A DNA stretch of 64,000 nt from Castor canadensis (lineage: Eukaryota; Chordata; Mammalia; Rodentia; Castoridae). Position 1 is the first letter of the stretch. Each line of letters begins with the position of its first letter. Positions 59,485 to 64,000 of this stretch are shown one piece after another. The translations under genes and the position numbers were made by a program. Location: positions 89,287,583 through 89,351,582 of the forward strand of contig NC_133390.1 of NCBI RefSeq assembly GCF_047511655.1. Reading direction: 5' to 3'. Under the pieces are notes generated by a model. It made no database searches, was not told the origin of the DNA, and worked only from the letters and a program-made list of their open reading frames with translations.

Positions 59485-61310
59485 TATTGACAGTACCAGT
59501 TGGGAGGGACCTGAAGCACTTGTCCTCTGACCAAAAGTGGTGGTGGTGCAGGTCCAGATGGTTCATGGAGAGAGGCATAGCAGTAACTACAGCACCACAG
59601 CTCTGGCAGCAATACATGGTCACACAAGGTGTAAAAGCAGCCAGCAATAAGAACCATATAGAAATGATGGCAGTAGGAACACACACAGCATTTTAGCAAA
59701 CACAAAATAACAGCAACTAAACCAACTTTAACTGTCAGGTCAATTCCTACTTACAAAAGAATACAGAATCCTGCCTTGTGTCTCAGAATTGAGATTTTTT
59801 CTCTCAACCCAGTCCTGTTGCTTGTTCCCTTTCTATACAGACAAACTCCTTGGAATTCAGCTAGTTTCCTGTGTCTGGAATAATGTCTGCTAGACAACTG
59901 CAGTCATTTTTCACCTGCCTATTGTTAAAATGTACCATATAGATCTTCCCTGCTCACTTCCTGGACCCATTCTTATTTGAGTCTTTCTGGTTACCATACT
60001 TTGAATTTCTTCCATGTTTCCTACTTGACAAACCTTGAAGCATTTCTGTTGTAAAACCCTGATTCCCTTGGTATGGCTCTTTTATCCTACTGAATAACTA
60101 CATTTATATACTGATGATTTCTATTGGGAGAAGAAAACAATAGTGAGCATTGGTTTAAGGTATACGGAGCTCAATGTTGATTGCCTAGATAGCATAGATG
60201 AATGATTTAAGTCAGATGGTCAATCAAAGACTAGAATATTGTGTAACTCCAGGGATCATTATTTACTTAGAATCCATGTGGATGGCATCTCCTGGCATCT
60301 TGTGATGATCCTGATAGGAATTCATAAACCACACATGAATGCTGCCAATTCTTTTCTAAGAAAATGAATTTTTATTTTTAATCTCACAATTTTGAAAATG
60401 TTGCAATGTTTTTCAAAATATTTACAGTACTGTGCTGGCCAAAGGAAATATGATAATCAGCAGGATTTGATTCATAAGTCACTAGTGTGTGACTAACACC
60501 CAAATCATTTCTGAAGATGAAGACTTGGTATAGGAGGAACATTGTGTTTTTCCAAATCTGCTCCCTTTGTCATGTTGAATAAACTGATATTTTCACATAA
60601 GTAAGGTTTTTCTATATTTTAACATTCTCATACTCAGCAATTGGAGTCAAAATCTTATTCTTAAATAGTCATTCAACATATGCAGGTTCATTTTTTAATT
60701 AATGTGTTAGGCTTACCTGGTATCATAACAACTACCATTGTAGTTCAGTTACTACATTTTGAAAAGGAAAGTTTTATGTGTGAGTATGGTGATAGGACTT
60801 TTGTTGATCAGTTGTATTTATGTCAATTTCAGCTCCTTATAAAGTCTGATACACATACAAGAGGCTACATTGATCATTCTTATAATTAGGTTATCACATA
60901 GGCCTTTATGTGTTATGTAGCATGAAAATTCAAAAGCCTAGGCCTGAAAGTGTTTTTTAAGGTTTAATTCAAGACCCACAATCTAACAAAGTCTTTATAC
61001 TCGGGGTTCCAGGGTAACTCCCATTTCCTCACCTAACTGCTATGAGTCTAGGGACTCAACCCATTATTGCCCACCTAAAACATAAAACACCTATGCCATT
61101 TTATAATTTTAAAAATGTATGAATTTTCATTATAACTCACCTTCATGTAATCATGTGAGGGATAAAATAGATTGACTCAAATATAAGAAAAACCAAATTT
61201 AAGTGTGTTGTTGGTTTTTTTTGTGAAGAAGAAAAAAAGGACATCCTTACTTTCTATCGGAGAAAGGTTAGTATAGGATGAAGTGTGAAGCTATGTTTTG
61301 TTTGATTTCC
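59485..61310. other. L1 5' leader remnant or single-copy DNA
   Basis: 59485-59830 may still belong to the 5'UTR of the host L1. From there to 61310 no gene or repeat is recognised. Frames at 59421-59705 overlap in two phases and look like chance products of GC-richer sequence. Confidence 0.4.
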
Positions 61311-61312
61311 CT

Positions 61313-61520
61313 TTTTTTTTTTTTTTGTTTTTGTGTTGCTGAGGATTGAACCCATGGTGGGCAAACGCTCCACCAATGAATCATGTTCTTAGACCTTTTC
61401 TTTTTATATTGTTCTTTAAACAGGCTACCGTTATCTGGTTGGCCTTGAATTCACAATCCTCTTGTTTTAGCCTCTCCAGTAACTGGAATTATAGTTGTGC
61501 ATCACTAAACTTGGCTTAAA
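61313..61520 (-). mobile_element. B1-ID SINE, short form
   Basis: Poly-T (61313-61326), ID unit ('gctgaggattgaacccatgg', 'caaacgctccaccaatgaat'), then one B1-like monomer ('ggccttgaattcacaatcct', 'agtaactggaattatagttg'). Confidence 0.8.
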
Positions 61521-61523
61521 CTT

Positions 61524-61632
61524 TTTTGTTTTATTTTGTTTTGTTTTGACAGTGGTGAGGATCAAACCCAGAGCTTTGTGTATGCTAAACAAGCACTCTA
61601 CCATACTGAGCTACATTCTCATCTCAAGCCAG
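61524..61632 (-). mobile_element. Second ID-type SINE, adjacent
   Basis: Own T-rich tail ('ttttattttgttttgttttg'), then 'gaggatcaaacccagagctt', 'tgtgtatgctaaacaagcac', 'tctaccatactgagctacat'. The reverse complement has ID-type A and B boxes. It sits immediately beside the previous SINE. Confidence 0.8.
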
Positions 61633-61639
61633 GTATTTG

Positions 61640-62680
61640 ATAAAATAAAACTTTGACCCTTTTCTGACTTAGGGATAAACAGCTCTCATAATTCCTAAAA
61701 TAAGCACACTTAATGTAAACTAGCACATTTCTCCTGGCAACCAATGGTGATAATATTTAATAAAATTTTCCTGTCACTGTAATATCCCTTGATAAGCAAA
61801 ACTTTATTGGGAAAGTAAGCCACTTTGAATAAGTTTTCCTAAAGAAAACTTATGAGCTCTTTCGGGTTTTGAAGTTCAAAATTATATTTTAAAAAATCCT
61901 CATTGATGTTAGGGAACCCTAACAAAAGCTTGCTGGTTGGGAAACCCACCAAAAGCTCCATTATCCAAGGATAACTCATCTTGAGAAAAAAGAAAGACAG
62001 ATTGGACCCAGGCATTTGTGAGAAAAGGTTGAATTCAGCAGTATATTTGGCTAAGGCTTGCATATTTATCTAAATTCATTGGACTCATTCAGCCTGTTTC
62101 TTCAAGCTACAGTCAGTTTGCTGTGAATCCTCAGGGTCCAGGTTGAGATGCAACTCCAGGTACAAGGTTAACAGCCTGAGTGTTAATCCCTCTCTTCTCT
62201 GTAGCAGCTTCATGTAATCTCATCTCTCCTGACTTTAAAGTTTGTAAAGCAGGAATAGGCAGACCAACACTAATGGTCTCATTCCCATGCAGAAATTTTA
62301 AAAAGTTGATCTCACAGAATTGCAGGTACAATTATGTTATCAGAGAATGGGGAACGTAGAAGGGAGAGAATCAGGAGAGATATTGGTTAACAAGCACAAT
62401 GGTATAGTTAGATAGGAAGAATAAGTTCTGGTGTCCTGTGGCAAAGCAAGATGAATATAATTAACAATTATGCATTATATGTCTCAAAAGAGTTATAATA
62501 AAGGATCTTAAATGTACTCATTATAAATAAATGACAAAAGTTTATAGTGCTAGATATGCTAATTACTCTGAATTGATCATTACCCAATATAAACCTGAAT
62601 CAAAACATCGTATTGTACCTCACAAATATGTACAAATATTATGCATCAATCAAAAAACTAAAATAAGCTTTAAATTTCAT
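61640..62680. other. Single-copy DNA, nothing recognised
   Basis: No gene or repeat identified. Confidence 0.4.
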
Positions 62681-62684
62681 TTAA

Positions 62685-62825
62685 GAAAATGGGAATAAAA
62701 TAGTTATCCTCATAGAGTTGCTGAAAAATAAGATGTAAAATTCTTAGCGCAGTGACTATCATAACGCATAATTCTAAAATGTCAACTGTTGTGGGTTATT
62801 TTTATCAGTAAATATGGCACATAAC
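62685..62825 (+). repeat. MIR SINE 3' part
   Basis: 'aaaatgggaataaaatagtt', 'atcctcatagagttgctgaa', 'ttcttagcgcagtgactatc', 'ataacgcataattctaaaat' follow the MIR 3' half. Confidence 0.8.
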
Positions 62826-62918
62826 TTACTATATCATAAATCTGATTCAGTTAGAGAAATCTTGTTCCCAGGGAACTTTTCTGCAAAATTAGTTTGTGAC
62901 AAAAGATACAGGTAGTTT

Positions 62919-62960
62919 GCCTGTGGCCAGACCATATTGAATATGCCCGATCTCGTCTGA
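62919..62960 (+). pseudogene. 5S rRNA-derived fragment (5' ~42 nt)
   Basis: 'gcctgtggccagaccatatt' 'gaatatgcccgatctcgtct' 'ga' aligns without gaps to the first ~42 nt of vertebrate 5S rRNA, including an unbroken match over cccgatctcgtctga. The 5S internal promoter region further 3' is not recognisable, so it cannot be a working gene. It may be a truncated retrocopy or the head of a 5S-derived SINE. Confidence 0.75.
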
Positions 62961-63143
62961 AAGTTGTTTGTATTAGAGGTAGTTGGTAACAATCACTGTT
63001 TGCTACTAACAGCAATCTCAGATGCAATGGGAGTAGTTTTATGTAAAGTCATTATAAATAAGTGAAGAGAAAGAGTTGATAGAAATCTTTCCAAAAGAAA
63101 ATAATAGGGATGTTGAACTGGAGAGTAGAAATGCTAAGAAATC

Positions 63144-63269
63144 ATAGTATAGTATAATACAGTATAGTACAGTATAGTGTAGTGTAGTACAGTATAGTAC
63201 AGTATAGTACATAGTACAGTATAGTGTAGTGTAGTGTAACGTAGAATAGTGTAGTGTAGGGTAGGGCAG
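63144..63269. repeat. Pentanucleotide tandem array (AGTRY)n
   Basis: About 25 units of agtat/agtac/agtgt with a single +2 phase slip near 63209-63215 ('gtacatagtac'). Units drift from agtat/agtac on the left to agtgt and then agggt on the right. Confidence 0.95.
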
Positions 63270-63463
63270 TAGCTGTGCATGCTAGGTTAAGATGTGCTTT
63301 GGTTACCAGTCCAATGCTCTGACAGAAAACAATATGTGAACAGTGCTATGGTGAGAATCTTATTCTCTACTGCTCCATCTCTTTCAGGCTAGAAGAAAAA
63401 TGTGGCTGCATCTTTGATTTTCTCTTTCCTTCACTGATACCTCTAAATTGTCAGGAATAAATC

Positions 63464-63523
63464 CTCCTTCTCTTCTTTCCTTCCTTCCTCCCTCCCTCCT
63501 TCTCTCCTTTCTTCCTTTCTTCC
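63464..63523. repeat. Polypyrimidine (CTTC/CCCT)n tract
   Basis: Almost uninterrupted pyrimidine, with ttcc, ctcc and ctttctt units. Confidence 0.9.
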
Positions 63524-63524
63524 T

Positions 63525-63925
63525 AATGGCTTTTAGATCAACTGTTGGTACTTTGCTGCCTGGCTCCCTGCCCCAACCTCTAGAGTGCTTTAAGGTCCAC
63601 ATTATCCTCACTGTAAGATCTGAAGTCAATCTTATGAATGGACTAGGGGAATTTAAATAGGCATAAGCCAAACAGTTGAATGTGTAATCCTCAGGTAAGT
63701 ATTTCCTGGTTCTGAATCCTTGAGGAATTAGGAGAATGAGCAGGAATTAAGGAAGAAGCATAGAGCAGAGGATAAGCACAAGACTTCCTTCCTCATGCCC
63801 TCCAGGGTAAGGAATCCAACTCAAACTCCACTCTCCATGGTTGAGTCCCTATCACTTGATCTGGCCTTACTGAGCTTTAAAAAATTAAAAGTCACTATGT
63901 GTTTAGCTGTATTTCTACCCTACAT
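63525..63925. other. Single-copy DNA, nothing recognised
   Basis: No gene or repeat identified. Confidence 0.4.
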
Positions 63926-63929
63926 GCTC

Positions 63930-64000
63930 TTCATCTTGCTTTACTTATATTATCTCATTTAATTCTTACAGCTATATCTCACAGAGCAATTGAATTATTA
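63930..64000 (-). repeat. MIR SINE, cut by window edge
   Basis: 'cttatattatctcatttaat' 'tcttacagctatatctcaca' matches the reversed MIR ('tattatctcatttaatcctcacaacaacc'); the rest lies outside the window. Confidence 0.65.

Noticed and set aside
59421..59705. Cys-rich minus-strand frame of 94 codons
   Set aside because: Lies at the 5' leader of the old L1 and overlaps two other frames; no signal peptide or cysteine pattern of a known family.
62961..63040. Continuation of 5S rRNA beyond 62960
   Set aside because: Only scattered matches remain (e.g. ggtagttgg), not distinguishable from chance by eye.
63144..63269. Possible CRISPR-like or satellite array
   Set aside because: The unit is only five bases with no spacers; it is a simple tandem repeat in a mammalian genome.

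Overview
This window reads as non-coding chromosomal DNA from a placental mammal, almost certainly a rodent. It is AT-rich, has no operons or bacterial signals, and no open frame above about 190 codons; the longest frames belong to decayed LINE-1 elements. The rodent call rests on SINEs in which an ID-type (tRNA-derived) unit is joined to B1-type (7SL-derived) units. Such B1/ID composites are known from squirrel-, dormouse-, beaver- and guinea-pig-related rodents. From memory of the L1 3' ends, a beaver-like castorimorph is my best guess, but that is not provable here. No functional protein gene or intact RNA gene was found; the window looks intergenic or deeply intronic.

Layout. 1-6910: mostly single-copy sequence with old MIR and L2 fragments. 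6915-18252: an L1 cluster. An ancient minus-strand L1M is split by a younger minus-strand L1 (8381-13548) that has its 5'UTR and 3'UTR but lacks ORF1. It is followed by two plus-strand old L1 pieces (13980-15154 and 15155-18252), the second carrying a B1-B1-ID SINE with a clean target-site duplication (TSD). 18255-33995: single-copy DNA with MIR/L2/LTR fragments and a minus-strand processed GAPDH pseudogene (22618-24136) that was itself hit by a 0.3-kb plus-strand L1 3' end.

33998-43430: a three-level nest. A MaLR-type LTR (minus) was split by an old L1 (plus), which was split by a 7.3-kb L1 (34541-41862, plus) that keeps a ~1.9-kb 5'UTR, ORF1, ORF2 and 3'UTR and is flanked by an 11-bp TSD. 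Both reading frames are broken. 43440-48900: mostly single-copy DNA. 48905-59480: one old, nearly full-length minus-strand L1 serving as host for five later insertions: two SINEs, a 1.55-kb retrocopy-like insert, a 2.7-kb younger L1, and a Tigger/pogo-type DNA transposon. 59485-64000: single-copy DNA, two SINEs, MIRs, a 42-nt 5S rRNA-derived fragment and a degenerate AGTRY pentamer array.

There is no gene network to describe. The biological content is a layered insertion history readable from nested breaks and TSDs, plus two single-copy intervals with perfect inverted repeats that could be regulatory. I did not find a convincing previously undescribed biological system. The most unusual observations are the L1 whose 5' end matches the homologous position of its L1 target, the ORF1-less L1 with a three-base microhomology junction, a possible 3' transduction, and the retrocopy-like insert of unknown parent.
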